A stretch of DNA of 64,000 nt from Myotis daubentonii (Eukaryota > Chordata > Mammalia > Chiroptera > Vespertilionidae): assembly GCF_963259705.1 (NCBI RefSeq), contig NC_081847.1, forward strand, positions 70,701,754-70,765,753, read 5' to 3'. The notes under the pieces were generated by a model. That model saw only the letters and a program-made list of their open reading frames with translations, was not told the origin of the DNA and made no database searches. Positions 37,902-50,412 of the stretch are shown here, piece by piece. Position numbers and translations under genes: made by a program. Numbering within the stretch: position 1 is the stretch's first letter; every line of letters begins with the position of its first letter.

Positions 37902-39185
37902 GTTCATTTCATCTAAAATGTCCTATTTACTTCCTGTCTATGCAAACTCCATCCATCTAGGACCAGAAGGCCTTCCCTGATTACCCCATCCCCAACTTAT
38001 CTACATTGCCTATGAACCCAAATACACCTGTAGCCTATTACACAGTCTAGGGTTTCTCTATACCTCATTCTATGTCTTCTATGCTAAAGATGATGAGCAG
38101 TGTGCATGTCCTCAAAAGAGAAAGAAAAGCTTTACATTTGTTTCTCATTTAATGCCTAAAATAGGCCAATCACAAAATTAATGCTCCAATAAGTATCTGT
38201 GAATTTTTTAAATAAATCATTACTGGGAGAGCAGAAAGAACACTGGCTACATATATGTGGTACGGTGGAAAGACAACAGGACAATGTGTAAGAGCAGGAT
38301 CTACCACTACACAGCCACATGAGCTTATTCAATCTCACCGTCTTCCAATCTATAAATTGGAAACAATAGCTTCTACCTCAGAAAAGGTGGTACTGTGAAG
38401 ATGAGGGGCAGAGAATTAAAGAATAAATACATGGAGGGGGGGTGTCAAAGGAGGAAAAGGGGACAGCTGTAATACTTTCAACAATAAAGATAAATTATTT
38501 AAAAAAGAAAAGTACAATTTTTTTTTTAAATGCATAGTGCATATCATACCTCTCAGAGTGCCTATACATCACAAAATATGAGCTTGGATTTTTTTTTTTT
38601 TAATATACAAACCATGAGAAGGAAAAGCAAGTCCAGATTAATCCTATACAGGAAGTGAATATTATAATGTTTACATTATATATAAGACTTCACCCCTCAA
38701 TGTTCTCAAAATGGACACAAATGTTAACTGTAAGTTTTATTCAGTAGTTCCTAATTGAATTTTCTAGATGTTAGGTTTATAATCAGGACTTACTTTTCTT
38801 CTGAGACTTTGAAGAAAGGTTCCAGACCAAGATAAACGACAGCCTTTATTTTGCCTTCTAAAAGGCCTTAAAAGACTGCAGTCCGTCATCAGGTCTGGCA
38901 CCAACAGCAAAGTCAAGATAGCAAAGCAGAACAATTTATTAGAGACTGAAAGAGGTCTAACCCTGCAGTAGGCCAAAGATTTCCTTGTGCCGGCATAGAT
39001 CAAGAAGACACCGACATGCTCCAGAACGGGATTGCTCAAGCACAGCCATATAATGACGACGGCTGTCGGGCTGTTCAAAGCCACTAGATGTGGCACTTCA
39101 GAGGCAATCTAAATATCCAACAGGGGAGTGGTTCAAAGAGAGAGAAATGTTACAAGATTACATGGCCATCAAAAGAAGAGATTTA

Positions 39186-39393
39186 ACCCTAGCCAGTTTT
39201 TCTCAGTGGTTAGACCCTTGGACTGAAGGGTCCCGGGTTTGGTCAAGGGCATGTACCTCAGTTGGAGGCTTGGTTCCTGGCCCTGGTCGGGATGCATGCG
39301 GGAGGCAACCAATGGATGTGTCTCTCACATCAATGTTTCTCTCTCTGTTTCTCCCCCTCCCTTTCATTCTCTCTCTCTCTAAAAAAAAAAAAA
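39186..39393 (+). mobile_element. Ves SINE, sense, slightly truncated B box
   Basis: CCCTAGCCAGTTTTTCTCAG start; GGTCCCGGGTTTGGTCAAGG lacks a few B-box bases; A-rich end. Confidence 0.88.
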
Positions 39394-39473
39394 AAGAAAA
39401 AGAAAAAACAAAGAAAAAAAAATCAATGGAAAAAAATATCCTTGGGTGAGGATTATAAAAAAACAAAGGAAGA

Positions 39474-39700
39474 GCCTTAGCCAGTTTGGCTCAGTAGATA
39501 GAGCGTCGGCCTGTGGACTGAAGGGCCCCGGGTTCAGTTCTGGTCAAGGGCACATGCCGGGGTTGCGGGCTCGATCCCCAGTGTGGGGTGTGCAGGAGGC
39601 AGCCGATGAATGATTCTCTCTCATCATTGATGTTTCTCTCTCTTTCTCTCCCTCTCCCTTCCTCTCTCTGAAAGCAGTAAAAATATAAAGAAAAAGAAAA
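39474..39700 (+). mobile_element. Ves SINE, sense
   Basis: CCTTAGCCAGTTTGGCTCAG, GGGTTCAGTTCTGGTCAAGG, tail CTGAAAGCAGTAAAAATATA. Head-to-tail with the copy 80 bp upstream. Confidence 0.93.
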
Positions 39701-39899
39701 AAGGGATTTAATGTCATAGAAATATCTGTTAAAGAGATATAAAGAAGGGGAGGGTAAATGTGCATCACAACATTTCAACTTTGTAAAGTATCTCCTAAAA
39801 AACATTATGAAGAATAATTCTACAGATAGCCATGAAATACCAGTGGCCAGAAGGAGACATTCAAGAATAAGAAAAAAATGAAAAATAAAGAGCTCTCTA

Positions 39900-41600
39900 T
39901 CCATTGTTAATTGATGTTTTCTTTTTTAAAAAAAGCATTGCAAAAAGCAAGAGTTGAAAATGACAGCTGTGGCTTTTGGAAGTATTAATTTTCACCTATG
40001 TTGTGTTTTCAAGGAAAACAAATCCTCAATTTAATTGAATTTAATAATTGTTGTAAGTTTAAAGCGAGGATTCTATACCTATTTATTATGTGTCAGGATT
40101 ACTGAACCTCTAATACAAAACAAATCTGAGTGGGATCTGACTCACGTTGGGTGACCTTGGGCATAGCACAATGGAAATCCCTACATACAACAAAGCTGAG
40201 CTTCTAAAAGAAATTAGGTAACTTTTAAAATAACTTTTCTGAATCTCGGTTTCCTAAAATGTTAAAAGGAGACATTTATAACTAACAAACAAGATAGTGT
40301 ACATGAAATGAGAAGACAGCACATATCAAAGCTGCTCCTTGGAGAAGGAACCAGGCTAGAATGAGAGGGAACAGGTGGTTTAAACATGACTGGATCCTAA
40401 CTGGCTTTATGGGTTGGGATGGGGTTTTATTCAGAAGAGAAAAAGGGAACTCCTCACAGGGACCAAAAACATAGATGCATGAAAAAAGTACATTCTGTTT
40501 TTCTAGATGAATGAGAAATCAAAGGCCAAGGTAGATACAGAAATGAGAACAGTTATCAATCTAGAGAGAGGAAACTGAGAGGAACATCTTAAAAATCTAG
40601 GCTCAAAAGTTTGCATGGGGTAAGGAATTGACAATAAATTCCGAAAAACATTCACAGATGTACCATTCCAGATAGAACACCCATAGCGCCATAAAGTAAG
40701 TTACAGCTCTGGAGTCATTCCGCTGAAGGAAGAAGAGATGCCAAGCTCCTACAGGACAAGGATGGACTGAGGAAATCAGTGGAACCAGGTGGTTAGTGGG
40801 TGTCACCCAGTAAAAGTATTCCTGGATCTTAAAGAAAACTACTCACTGAAAATCACCCATTCTAAAAATGTCTGTGTGCCATTCTACACATAAAATGCAG
40901 AGTCCTGTAATAAATGTAATTCCATTCAAACATTTGCAGGCTCTTTGATAGAAAATGAAACACAGCATTTCTGAAATACCAAGTCATTAGCATGATGTCC
41001 AGTGAACATGATTGTGGAGGGAAACTGCACTTCTATTTGAAAATCCCTTGCCTCTCTCAAATCAGCTGTTGAATATCATTAACTGTGTCCAATTAGTCAA
41101 AATTAAACCTAAAACAATGGAGGTGGTAAGTGATAAGCCCAAGGTCACACAATGTGAATCAGTGGCAGAGATGACAATAAACTGATTTCCTGGCTTTAAG
41201 TGATTGATCAAAAAAGACAATATACTAATTATGATCCATAAAGACAGCCCAATTGGTCGACCTTAGGAATCAGGTTCAAAAGCTTTGGGCCCACCAACAA
41301 AATGGGAGTGACCCAGTCCAATTGACCAGTATCACACATGAACTCCAGAGGTTATTGGATCTCTGTGAGTCTTTTTTTTTATCATGCATTAAATAGGCAA
41401 ACCAACTTATTAATAGGGCTTTTGTAAGGAATAAATTTGTTCCTGATACAAAACATTTAACAGTCTTTGCACTCTGTAAGCACTCAAATGTCAGCCACAG
41501 TAGATTCCATACAAAAGTCTAACTAATGGTCAACAGTTGAAGGGACACTTACACGTCTCATTTCTTTTAAATTCAGACCGCTTTCCTCAAAGACTTCTAT
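39900..41600. other. YWHAB intron 1 segment, no feature recognised
   Basis: No convincing frame, RNA gene or young repeat. Short MIR-like words (AGGTCACACAATGTGAATCA near 41140) suggest old SINE remnants. Confidence 0.4.
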
Positions 41601-41639
41601 AAAGAAAAGCATGCTCATTTACCCCTGCTTAGTTCTACA

Positions 41640-41770
41640 ACAGCAGTTATCACAGTTTACTGTAAACGTCTGTGGGCTCCCACACTGGATTGTAAGCTTC
41701 AGGTAGGAACCTAGACTTTTATCTGTGGTGCCCAACACATAGCACAATGCCTGTCATGCTGAATATGAAA
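41640..41770 (+). repeat. L2-like 3' fragment, sense
   Basis: GATTGTAAGCTTCAGGTAGG, TATCTGTGGTGCCCAACACA, TAGCACAATGCCTGTC follow the L2 3' end. Confidence 0.55.
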
Positions 41771-41900
41771 CTTTTTGATCAACTGAAGCACTTTTTTGAG
41801 GAACTGAACAGGCTGCTATTTCTATTTCCTATGCAGGAAGACCACATCTGTCCTACAAAATACAGAGTATATTTCTACTCTGTCTTAGGTTACTTTCATT

Positions 41901-42121
41901 TTTTTTTTTTAAAGATTTTTATTTATTTCAGAGAGGAAGGGAGAGGGAGATAGAGATAGAAACATCAATGATGAGAGAGAATCATTCATCGGCTGCCTCC
42001 TGCATGCCCCCTACTGGGGATTGAGCCCACAACCTGAGCATGTGCCCTTGACTGGAATTGAACCTAGGACCCTCCAGTCCGCAGGCTGAAGCTCTATCCA
42101 CTGAGCTAAACCAGCTAGGGC
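41901..42121 (-). mobile_element. Ves SINE, antisense
   Basis: TTTATTTCAGAGAGGAAGGG; GGAATTGAACCTAGGACCCT; ends ACTGAGCTAAACCAGCTAGG. YWHAB intron 1. Confidence 0.93.
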
Positions 42122-42124
42122 TAC

Positions 42125-42340
42125 TTTCTTTCTTTTTAAAAATCAATTTATTGGGTAACCTTGGTTATTACATTATATGTTTCAGGTGTACAATTTTTTA
42201 TGAAACATCATCTGTATATTGTATTGTGCACTCACCACCCAAAATCTAGTCTCTTTCCGTCACCAAACGTTTAACATCCCTCCACCCTTTCCCTCTGTTG
42301 TCTGTATCTATGAGTTTGTTGTTTTTTATTTTTAAAAAGA
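42125..42340 (-). repeat. L1 3' UTR fragment, antisense
   Basis: AATCAATTTATTGGGTAACC, TTTCAGGTGTACAATTTTTT and CATCCCTCCACCCTTTCCC. Abuts the Ves SINE. Confidence 0.75.
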
Positions 42341-43458
42341 GCCACTTCAGTTCCAATCAGAAGACAACACTACACCTTTTGACTGTTTCTCAGCTACCAA
42401 CAGATGGAAACTGAGCTTCCACAAATCCTTAAAATACTTTGTGTCCATCTCTCAAAAGTCCAATCAGCTATACAAAAAGCCATACCAGCTAAATGGTCTA
42501 GTAAAGAAAACCAAAAAAAAAAAAAAAAAAATCCATTAATTATGGTTTGCCTAAATGTGCAAAGCACTAAGAATTTATATCAACTCATTTAATCCTGAGA
42601 ACGTCACTGTCCCTTTTATAGATGCCAAGGCTTACCTGCCCAGGGTCACACAGTAAATCCAGTACCTGGCTCTTTCCTCTATGTGGCACTACTCCTAAAG
42701 ATCAACTATGATTTTCAATGCATATTTAATAAAAAGATAGAATGAACAATTTTTCAAAGATTCTTCAAAAGCTATTACGGTGAGATTTGAGAATTGGCCT
42801 TAATTCATCTAGCTTTAAAAGCCAAAATCAAATTAAACAGTTAGAAACAGCATATGCCAGAAATTCACCAGACTGTTAAACAAGCTTTCAGGTAAGATTT
42901 ACGGACAAACAGTAACAACGGCCAGGGCTCACATGTACTTTATTGTCGCCTCCAATCTCTGTCCAGGTCAAGGCCATTCAGAAATAACTTTTATTGTTGG
43001 CTCTCTTAGGGAAAACAATGAAATAAACTTACATAATAGAGGAATGGCCAAATTTTTTAAAAAGTCATTTCACTCCAACTCTGCTGGGAATGACTTGTTC
43101 TCTGGAGGGTGTCAATCAATTTCATTTCATTTTAAGTATTACAAATACATAACGATACCTATATTAGATCCTTTAGCAGAGAAAGCAGTTAAGGTGATTG
43201 GATTTTAGCATGCACATCACAAAAAATATTCATCTATACTTCCTTCCTAAGTATTCCCCTTAGAAAAATTCCTCCAGAATCCAATTCTGTTAGTTTCTCC
43301 ATCATGACGTATAGATGATACTAAGATCATATTCATATTGAGACCAAGATGGTTCCAAATCTTAAAATTAATTATACAATTAATTTGTTTCCTGGCTAGT
43401 GAATTGTAACCTCTCCCTAGAAAAATGTAGGAACCCAGAAATTTAAAGTTGCTTAACA

Positions 43459-43668
43459 GCCTGGCCACGGTGGTTCAGTGGTTGAGCATTGAGCTATGAG
43501 CCAGGAGGTCACTGATTATCGGTCAGGGCACATGCCTGGGTTGTGGATCCCCAGTGTGGGGCATCCAGGAGGCAACTGATCAATGATTCTCTCATCACTG
43601 ATGTTTCTATCTCTTTCTCTCTACCCCTACCTTTCTGAAATCAATAAAGACATATATTATTTTTAAAG
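43459..43668 (+). mobile_element. Ves SINE, sense, second subfamily
   Basis: CAGCCTGGCCACGGTGGTTC, GAGCTATGAGCCAGGAGGTC, tail GAAATCAATAAAGACATATA; direct repeats TAAAGTTGCTT. Same subfamily style as 11410. Confidence 0.9.
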
Positions 43669-43704
43669 TTGCTTTACTAGGAAATTTTAGTTCATTCTCT
43701 AAGG

Positions 43705-43925
43705 CAGCAGTTCTCAACCTGTGGGTCGCGACCCCTTTGGGGGTCGAACGACCCTTTCACAGGGGTCGCCTAAGACCATCGGAAAACACATATAATTACA
43801 TATTGTTTTTGTGATTAATCACTATGCTTTAATTATGTTCAATTTGTAACAATGAAATTGGGGGTCACCACAACATGAGGAACTGTATTAAAGGGTCGCA
43901 GCATCAGGAAGGTTGAGAACCACTG
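43705..43925 (+). mobile_element. Non-autonomous hAT transposon, SPIN-like, copy E
   Basis: CAGCAGTTCTCAACCTGTGG to GGTTGAGAACCACTG; perfect 8-bp duplication CTCTAAGG at 43697-43704 and 43926-43933. Shares the GGAAAACACATATAATTA block with copy B but lacks the GAAGTAGCAACG block. Confidence 0.93.
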
Positions 43926-44411
43926 CTCTAAGGTATCCATCCCCATTTAAAGGAAAACAACTTAGTTTGATGTCACCGAAAAAGCAAGCAGCATACCAGG
44001 ATGTTATAATTTAGAATTTTCTGTCTACTTATCTCCTCCTCCCTAACAAAATATGAAAAATCTAAAACTCTACAAAAATATGACAAAGAAAAATCAATAA
44101 AGGTGGCCCTCAACAATGAAGGTTAAAATAAATAAATAAATAAGGTCCTGACTAAATTCAACTAGATGAAGAACCTAGGACTGGGTAAATCCACAAAGTA
44201 ACTAATTCGTTTTTTCTCTCTAGTGTGAAGCAAACACTAGAAAAAATGGTCTTTCACAAGCAGTATCATTCCTTCAAGCCAGAATATATATACTCCCCCT
44301 CAACAAACTACATTGTACCTATTTTCAAAAATAATTAAAATTCCTATTTAAACACAATTACGGTGTACACACGAAAGATGTATGTGTGTCCTACTGCGAG
44401 TAGAAACCTAT

Positions 44412-44640
44412 CATTAGAGCCAGACTGCCTGGGTTTGATTCCTGGCTCCAACACTTACCTTGTGCTGTATTTCCCTACGAAAATGATTTAAGTTCTTTGT
44501 GCTTCAGTTTCTTCATCTGTAAAATGAGGCTAACAGTACTTACCTATCACTGGCAGTTATAAAGGGTTACTGAATGTGTAAAGTGCTTAGAACAAAGTTT
44601 GGCACATAGTAAGAAATTAAGTGGTGGATATTATTATTAC
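44412..44640 (+). repeat. MIR SINE, sense
   Basis: AGAGCCAGACTGCCTGGGTT, TTCATCTGTAAAATGAGGC, AAAGTGCTTAGAACAAAG and TTTGGCACATAGTAAG; nearly full length. YWHAB intron 1. Confidence 0.88.
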
Positions 44641-44649
44641 ACACTAATT

Positions 44650-46730
44650 GTTTGATGCTACCTCATCAGTTGGTGAATGACGAACAGATAAACTCCATAT
44701 GTGTCTATGCTAGATAGCATGTGTCTGATCTATATATGCGTATCTTCATTTATATGTTCAAATAACATTTTTTATTAAATACTTACTATATCCCAGATCC
44801 TTATTTTAATTATTGAGTTTGTCACAATAACACATTAAAGACTATTACCATTTGCATTATACAGATGAGAAAATGTGCTAGAAAGATTGGAGATGCCAGA
44901 CACAAAATTAGGTTCTGTTAATACTATGTCAATTTTTGAAAGCAGTATGTACAAAAAGGTTGGATTTCATCAGAATGCAACTGGAGGAAAACAAAAAAAG
45001 CCATTAACAGTGAACTTAGTGATTAGAAAACAAAACCAAACGCTTATATTTAACAATCTACAGTCTGTAAAAAGCCTCACAACTCTGGAGCTAGAGAAAC
45101 TAAGAGATTAAGCAGCAGGCTGAAAATCACAGCTAGAAAATGCTACAGGCAAGACCTGAATCAAATGGATCTGACTCCAAGTGTAGTGCTCATTCTGCTT
45201 CTATATCCATAGACAAATGGGCAAAATGCATTGACTGCAGTGGCCCCAAAATCTGGAGACTCTGCCTTGGGAGCTGGCACCATGGGAATGTGCTCAGCCT
45301 GGTTTGATGGAGGCTGCCTCCCGGATCTATAGAGCTCCAATTCTAAAATGGCTTCAAGCACTGCATGATGGGAAATGTACAGAAGATTATAGGGTAGGAG
45401 CCATACCCCAGGGGCTGACAGGCCATAAATATTTACTACTGATGAATGAAGATATTCAATCTGAAAACCAGGTGTGTGGTCTCTAGGCTAAATCACCTCA
45501 CCTGCCATAAAGACTCCATCTGTAAGATGGGTGAATGGTTTCTTATCTCTTTGAAAGGAGGGGCTAGGAAAATAATTCAGCAGCTGCTACTGAATTATTA
45601 GCCTTCTATTTTGAAGACCACAGGTTACAATTCTAATTTGGGTCCAGAAAATGGACAGGTTTTATCCTTATCATCCTGTGTGCTGCTAAGGACATAGAAA
45701 ATGAGGGCTCAGGTAACAAACAGAGATACATACTCCAAAATTAGGAATGGGGTGTATTGGAAGTGTTCAAGAAGAAAATCACTAAGAACCAAGTGATATT
45801 TATACATTTAACTTTCTAACAGGAAAATGCAAAAAACCCCACAAAAACCGAGTAGCCACATGTTCTGTTCTAGAAACTGCACATATGTGTGGTTTCATTC
45901 GAACAATTGAGACAGAGTGAGAAATGCAATTTTTATATTCTTACAAGAAATGCTTCATCTTTCTGTTTGGGCTCCTGTGGTCTCCTGATTTTATATGTTC
46001 ATAGAACCATCTTGACAAATCCTATCTCCCACACAGGGCAAGTAAAATCAGAGCCTGATGCCATCTACCCTTACCAAAGAGAAGAGCAGTGAAGGGAAGG
46101 ACGCGAGACATGAATTCTTAGAGAAAGGTTGGCAAACTGTCTTACCAATACTGCCACCTTTGAAAACCTCATTACATGCAGAATTCTCCATTTGCAATAG
46201 ACAAAGATGTACTCATCAGATGAAGACAAGGGCCCCAAATCACTTCCACCCTTCCCTACCACCAGGGAGGCCATCGGGCAAATTTCAATCCTAAAAACAT
46301 GCTAGCACACAGTATGGGGGAATTTTGGGCGAGGACACAAAAGGCTCTGTCATTAATGACGGTAAATACCGTGGGAAAATATTCGATTCTCAGTCTCTGA
46401 CATTTTTTCCCCCCTGAGGATCCGATCTGACTCAGTAACCGGTTCCAACAAATCCATTTTCTTGATGCAAACCTCAACCCTGTGCTTCCCAGGGAATCTC
46501 GGGTCCCACCGGGCTCCAAAACCAGAGAACGATGATGAAAAATGGCTTTGCTGCAAAGGGGGAGGGGGATTATCTCTCTGCTCTCTCCCAAGGTTAAACC
46601 CCTTACTCATCCTGGGGGAGGCAAGCAGGCGCACGGGGGCTCGAGAACTCGCCCGCATTTGGTTCAATTTTAATTTTTGGAAACCGGAAAGCAAGGAGCA
46701 GAGGTGACAGGGCTGAAAACGTCGGATCTC
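44650..46730. other. YWHAB intron 1, promoter-proximal segment
   Basis: No gene or young repeat recognised. Composition rises in GC toward 46600 as the CpG island approaches. Confidence 0.4.
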
Positions 46731-47095
46731 AACACCCAAGGTGCAGGGAGGAGTCGCGCGGGGATCGAAACTGGGCAGTGAGGCAGGGTCCGGGGTGCGC
46801 GCCCCGCTATCCCTTCCGGTCCGGTCCGGAGCCGCACCCAGCCCGCCGGGCAGTCCGCTGGCGGCGAGGGCGGCCGGGCCTCTCCGGGAGCCGAGGGCCC
46901 GGCCCCGGAAACAGGGAGGGGCCGCGGCGAGGCCGGGCCCGCGCCGCAGGCGACCGCGCGGGGCTGAGGAAGGCGCGCGCCACTACTCCTGGAGCCCACC
47001 CGGGGTTCGCCCTGGTCGCCGCCGCCGCCGCCGCGAGTGGGGAGCTTCGGGCGTGGGCCCCCGGGGGCCCCGGGCGGGCCCCGCACCGCACTCAC

Positions 47096-47250
47096 CGTGG
47101 GAGGTCGGCAGGGGCAAAGACGATGGCGAGCGGAGCTCCGAGCGCGGCGACCGCTTCCTTCCCAGGCCCACTCCTCAAGCAGCAGCGGCGGCTGCAGCGG
47201 CGGCACGACAGCTACCCCGGCTCCGGAATCCGCGGCGGCGGTGGCGGCAG
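47096..47250 (-). other. YWHAB: YWHAB non-coding exon 1 (5' UTR)
   Basis: The minus strand ends CCTCCCACG|GTGAGTGCGG, a strong donor at 47095-47096. Upstream sequence (GCCGCCGCGG, GGATTCCGGAGCCGGGGTAG) resembles the known YWHAB leader, which joins directly to GGAATGACC at 32480. The 5' limit is approximate. Confidence 0.75.
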
Positions 47251-47252
47251 CT

Positions 47253-47285
47253 CCACTTCCGCTCCGGTCACCACTTCCGCTCCGG
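47253..47285 (-). promoter_or_regulatory. YWHAB: Tandem ETS-like sites in YWHAB promoter
   Basis: The 15-mer CCACTTCCGCTCCGG occurs exactly twice, at 47253-47267 and 47271-47285 (18-bp period). The minus strand reads GCGGAAGTGG, an ETS/GABP-type core. Binding is inferred. Confidence 0.65.
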
Positions 47286-47977
47286 ATCGAGCCCCGCCCC
47301 GTCCCCTGCGCCGTCTCCTCATTGGGCGAGCGGGGCACGGGGTTGCCCCGGCCGCCCTAGAGGGGCGCTGACGGAGGGAGGAGGAAGCGGAGCGGAGGGC
47401 CGGGAGGCCGCGGGCGCGGGAGGGCGTGGGCCCGGAGCGAGAGGGAGGCGGGCGGAGGGGGGCGGAAATAAGGGCGGGGGAGCGGAAAGAGGAGGTGGGA
47501 GGGGAAGGGGCGGTGTGTGGGGGAGGGTCAAGGACTGGGCCGTGTAGGAACCTGGAGAACTGGGCGCGGTTCGGGGCTGGGCGGGCCCGAGGCCGGCTCT
47601 ACTTAGGCTAACACTCGCGGGGCCAGGCCCAGAGACTCCGAGGTCCTCGGTTCGCACCCCACCCGAAACGCAATCGCCGCGGCGTCGGAGGCAGAGATCT
47701 GCCCCTTTTGCTCTGTCCGTTGGGAAACTGGACCTAGGGAAGGACAGAAATTGCTCATTCCTAAATTTTCGTTTAATCCTCTGTTCAGTCCTTCAAGGTA
47801 CTTAGCATTTCCTCCTTTGTGGACTGAAGAGGTGCCAGAAATGGAACCCGTAAAGGTCTGTTTTTGAAGGGTCTATGATCTCTTCATTGAATACTCCGCT
47901 TCCCCGGCTCTTAGAGGAAGCTTAAGGAGAGGAAACAGGTCTCTCCGTTACCAACATTCTCTTCCTCCCAAGGCAGT

Positions 47978-48045
47978 TGACTTTTTTTTTTTTTAATTGA
48001 ATGTATTGGGATGATATTGGTTAGTAAATCATATAGGTTTCAGGT
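47978..48045 (-). repeat. L1 3' end fragment, antisense
   Basis: T run, then TTGAATGTATTGGGATGATA and AAATCATATAGGTTTCAGG. Confidence 0.6.
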
Positions 48046-49180
48046 GAAGGAGGTTGACAAATTCTTCAAAATGCCTCTCACCTCCTCTTCCTTTCATCCA
48101 GTCTTTCAACAAATGGCTGTTGAGCAGCCGGGGTGCTTAGTGTTGGAGACACAGCAAGAACAGGACAGAGGGGGCCTGGTCTTGGAGCGCACAGTCTGGG
48201 AGGAGAAAGAACATCTCTCCTTTACCCTGACTCAGCTTAGTGATAGATTTCCAACTCATCACTTTACCCTCAGCCCTGCCCCCATCAACTCCCAAAGGGA
48301 TCTCTTAAACGTGCTATTCTAATCATGTCCCTTTCTTGCTTAAATCCTTTGGTGAGGACTCAGACCTGGAAGATCATTGATGAGCACCTTGAGTGTGTGA
48401 CAGGGTTCTCCAGAAGCTGCCCCTACCCTTTAGCCTTCCCCAGCTCTTTGTCCCCCAACGTAAAACCCCAGTTCAACTGGATGATTCCTCCTCCTCCCAA
48501 CGGGCTTGCTCCAGTATTTCTAAACCGTTGGAGATATTTCTGTGAACAGAAATCTGCATCTCTGCCTTGTCTGGTAACACTGTGTCCACATTTCTGTGTG
48601 GCAACATTTGGCTCAAGACAAGGAGTGGCTGCCCACTCTAGATCAGGCATGGACTTCTCCGAGTGGCCGGGACCCCTCCTGATCCAGTCTGCTTTCCTCA
48701 TTCACGTTGTCTGTCCTATAGGCATTTGTGCCAGTCACCCCTCATCCCACCTTTTAACTTGAACAAGACTGAAAGAGTGTTGTGTAATGAAAACAGCATG
48801 GATCTGACATCAAAACCCCAGGATCTGAACCCCGGGAAAGTTTCTCAGTGCAAAAACTTCCCCGTGGGGATATCCAGAGACTGCTCAGGTTGAAATAAGC
48901 CTTAATGTGATGTGACTGTGCTATGCCCTGATCCAGAAAATAGCCTAGTGGGTCACAGGGCTTGCGGTGATTACACCACACATGACATCATCCGTGCACG
49001 GAGGGAACAGAAGTACCCTTTTGCCAGGCATCCCTGGGCGCCTGCTAATGTGTTGCATGGGTTCACTGCTTTCACCATCTCTGCATTCTAGGCCAGGGGT
49101 CGACAAACCACAGCTATTAACTGACAGAGACACAAAGAGATACTAACATAGAATGTGGTGGATGCAGCCATCGCAATATA

Positions 49181-49742
49181 CCGTATTTTACCGTGTATAA
49201 GATGCTATTTTTTTCTAAAATCGTTAGATTGAAAATCAAGAGGCATCTTATACACAGAAGTCAGCCGAGCGGGGAGCCACGCAGGTGCATAGCTGCCCTT
49301 ACCTGGTCAAACAGACTTCCTCCAATCACGAGTCTTATTATTATTGACTTCAGCTGATGCCGTAATTGGAGGTGGAGGTGGAGAGTGCGCAGATGCAACA
49401 GGGACCAGAGCATTCTGAGCCCATAAAGATGTCAAAAAAATAAAAAGATACTAAATACCAGCAAGCGATTCTCTTACTCTGCAAAATCCAAACTGAATGT
49501 AATCAGTTATACAAAAGAGCATGGAAATAGAGCTGCAGAGAAAAAAAATTAGACCTCTTCCCACTGAGTGTATGACCAGACAGTGGAGAAAACAGGAAGA
49601 ACAACTCTTTAAAATGCCCAAAAAGAAGAAGGCCTTAAGCGGAAAACCAGCAACATGCTTTAAATATTGATTTCTTAACTTGGGGTTGGAAAAGTGGGGG
49701 GTGTCTTATACAGGGGGGTTTCTTATACACGGAAAAATAAGG
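49181..49742 (+). mobile_element. pogo-like DNA transposon fossil with BrkDBD remnant
   Basis: TA duplication at 49179-49180 and 49743-49744. Inverted ends CCGTATTTTACCGTGTATAA and TTATACACGGAAAAATAAGG. Between about 49460 and 49675 the plus strand encodes, in two frames, KRFSYSAKSKLNVISYTKEH then HGNRAAEKK and, shifted, TRQWRKQEEQL with MPKKKKALSGK. This is the N-terminal Brinker-type DNA-binding domain of pogo-like transposases. Stops and a frameshift make it dead, and there is no DDE domain. Confidence 0.85.
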
Positions 49743-49861
49743 TATGCACCCAGGGTATTATGGGAGCCTGGGATAAGGGCACCTAACCCATCTTGGGAAT
49801 GTGGTGGGAGAGTAGGAAAGACTTCCTGAAAGGGGTGATACTTGAACCTTAGAGTCCATAT

Positions 49862-50410
49862 TGAATTTTTTAAAAATTCATAGATTTTATTTTTTTAGAA
49901 CAGCTTTAGGTTTACAGAAAAAGTAACCAGAGGATACAGTTCCCATATACTCAATCTCTCCCACCCACTGTTTCCCCTATTATTAAAATCTTACATTATG
50001 TGGGACATTAGTTACAATTTATAAACCAATTTTGATACATTATTATTAATTAAAGTCCACAGTTTACATTAGGGTTTATTCTTTGTTGTATAGGTCTATG
50101 GAGTTTGATACATGCATAATGTCAGGCACTTGGCATTACGGTATCATATAGAACAGACTCACTGTCTTAAAAATCCCTGTGCTTCAACTATTCAAACCTC
50201 ACTCCCTCCTTCACCCCAACCCTTGGAATAACTTCTCTTATACTCGTTAGTTTTGTCTTTTTCAGATGTTATATAGTATATAGCCTTTACTGATGATTCT
50301 TTCATTAAGCAATGTGATTCTTTCATATTTTTTCATGGCTTAAGAGCTCATTGCTTTTTATTGCTGAGTATTATTCCAGTTTATGAATGTTCCCGTTTCT
50401 CCATTTACCG
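49862..50410 (-). repeat. Old L1 3' fragment, antisense (left part of nested pair)
   Basis: AGAACAGCTTTAGGTTTACA, GAGTTTGATACATGCATAAT, TTTTTCATGGCTTAAGAGCT and TTGCTGAGTATTATTCCAG. It resumes at 50833 after an inserted LTR. Confidence 0.75.
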
Positions 50411-50412
50411 AC

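Larger units (their letters stand above)
46740..47660 (-). promoter_or_regulatory. YWHAB: CpG island promoter of YWHAB
   Basis: About 0.9 kb of very CpG-dense DNA. Within it, reading the minus strand, are a CCAAT box (complement of ATTGGG 47321-47326), a GC box (GCCCCGCCCC at 47291-47300) and two tandem ETS-type sites (next entry), in the order expected of a TATA-less housekeeping promoter. The long open frames here on both strands are a by-product of GC content. Confidence 0.85.

Noticed and set aside
38764..39096. 110-codon minus-strand frame that might be a gene or pseudogene
   Set aside because: Not similar to any family I recognise; it sits in YWHAB intron 1 with L1-like sequence next to it.
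46670..47657. Several long overlapping open frames (up to 268 codons) on both strands
   Set aside because: They lie in the CpG island, where stop codons are rare; they are Pro/Arg/Ala/Gly-rich, without domains or splice context, and overlap the YWHAB promoter and first exon.
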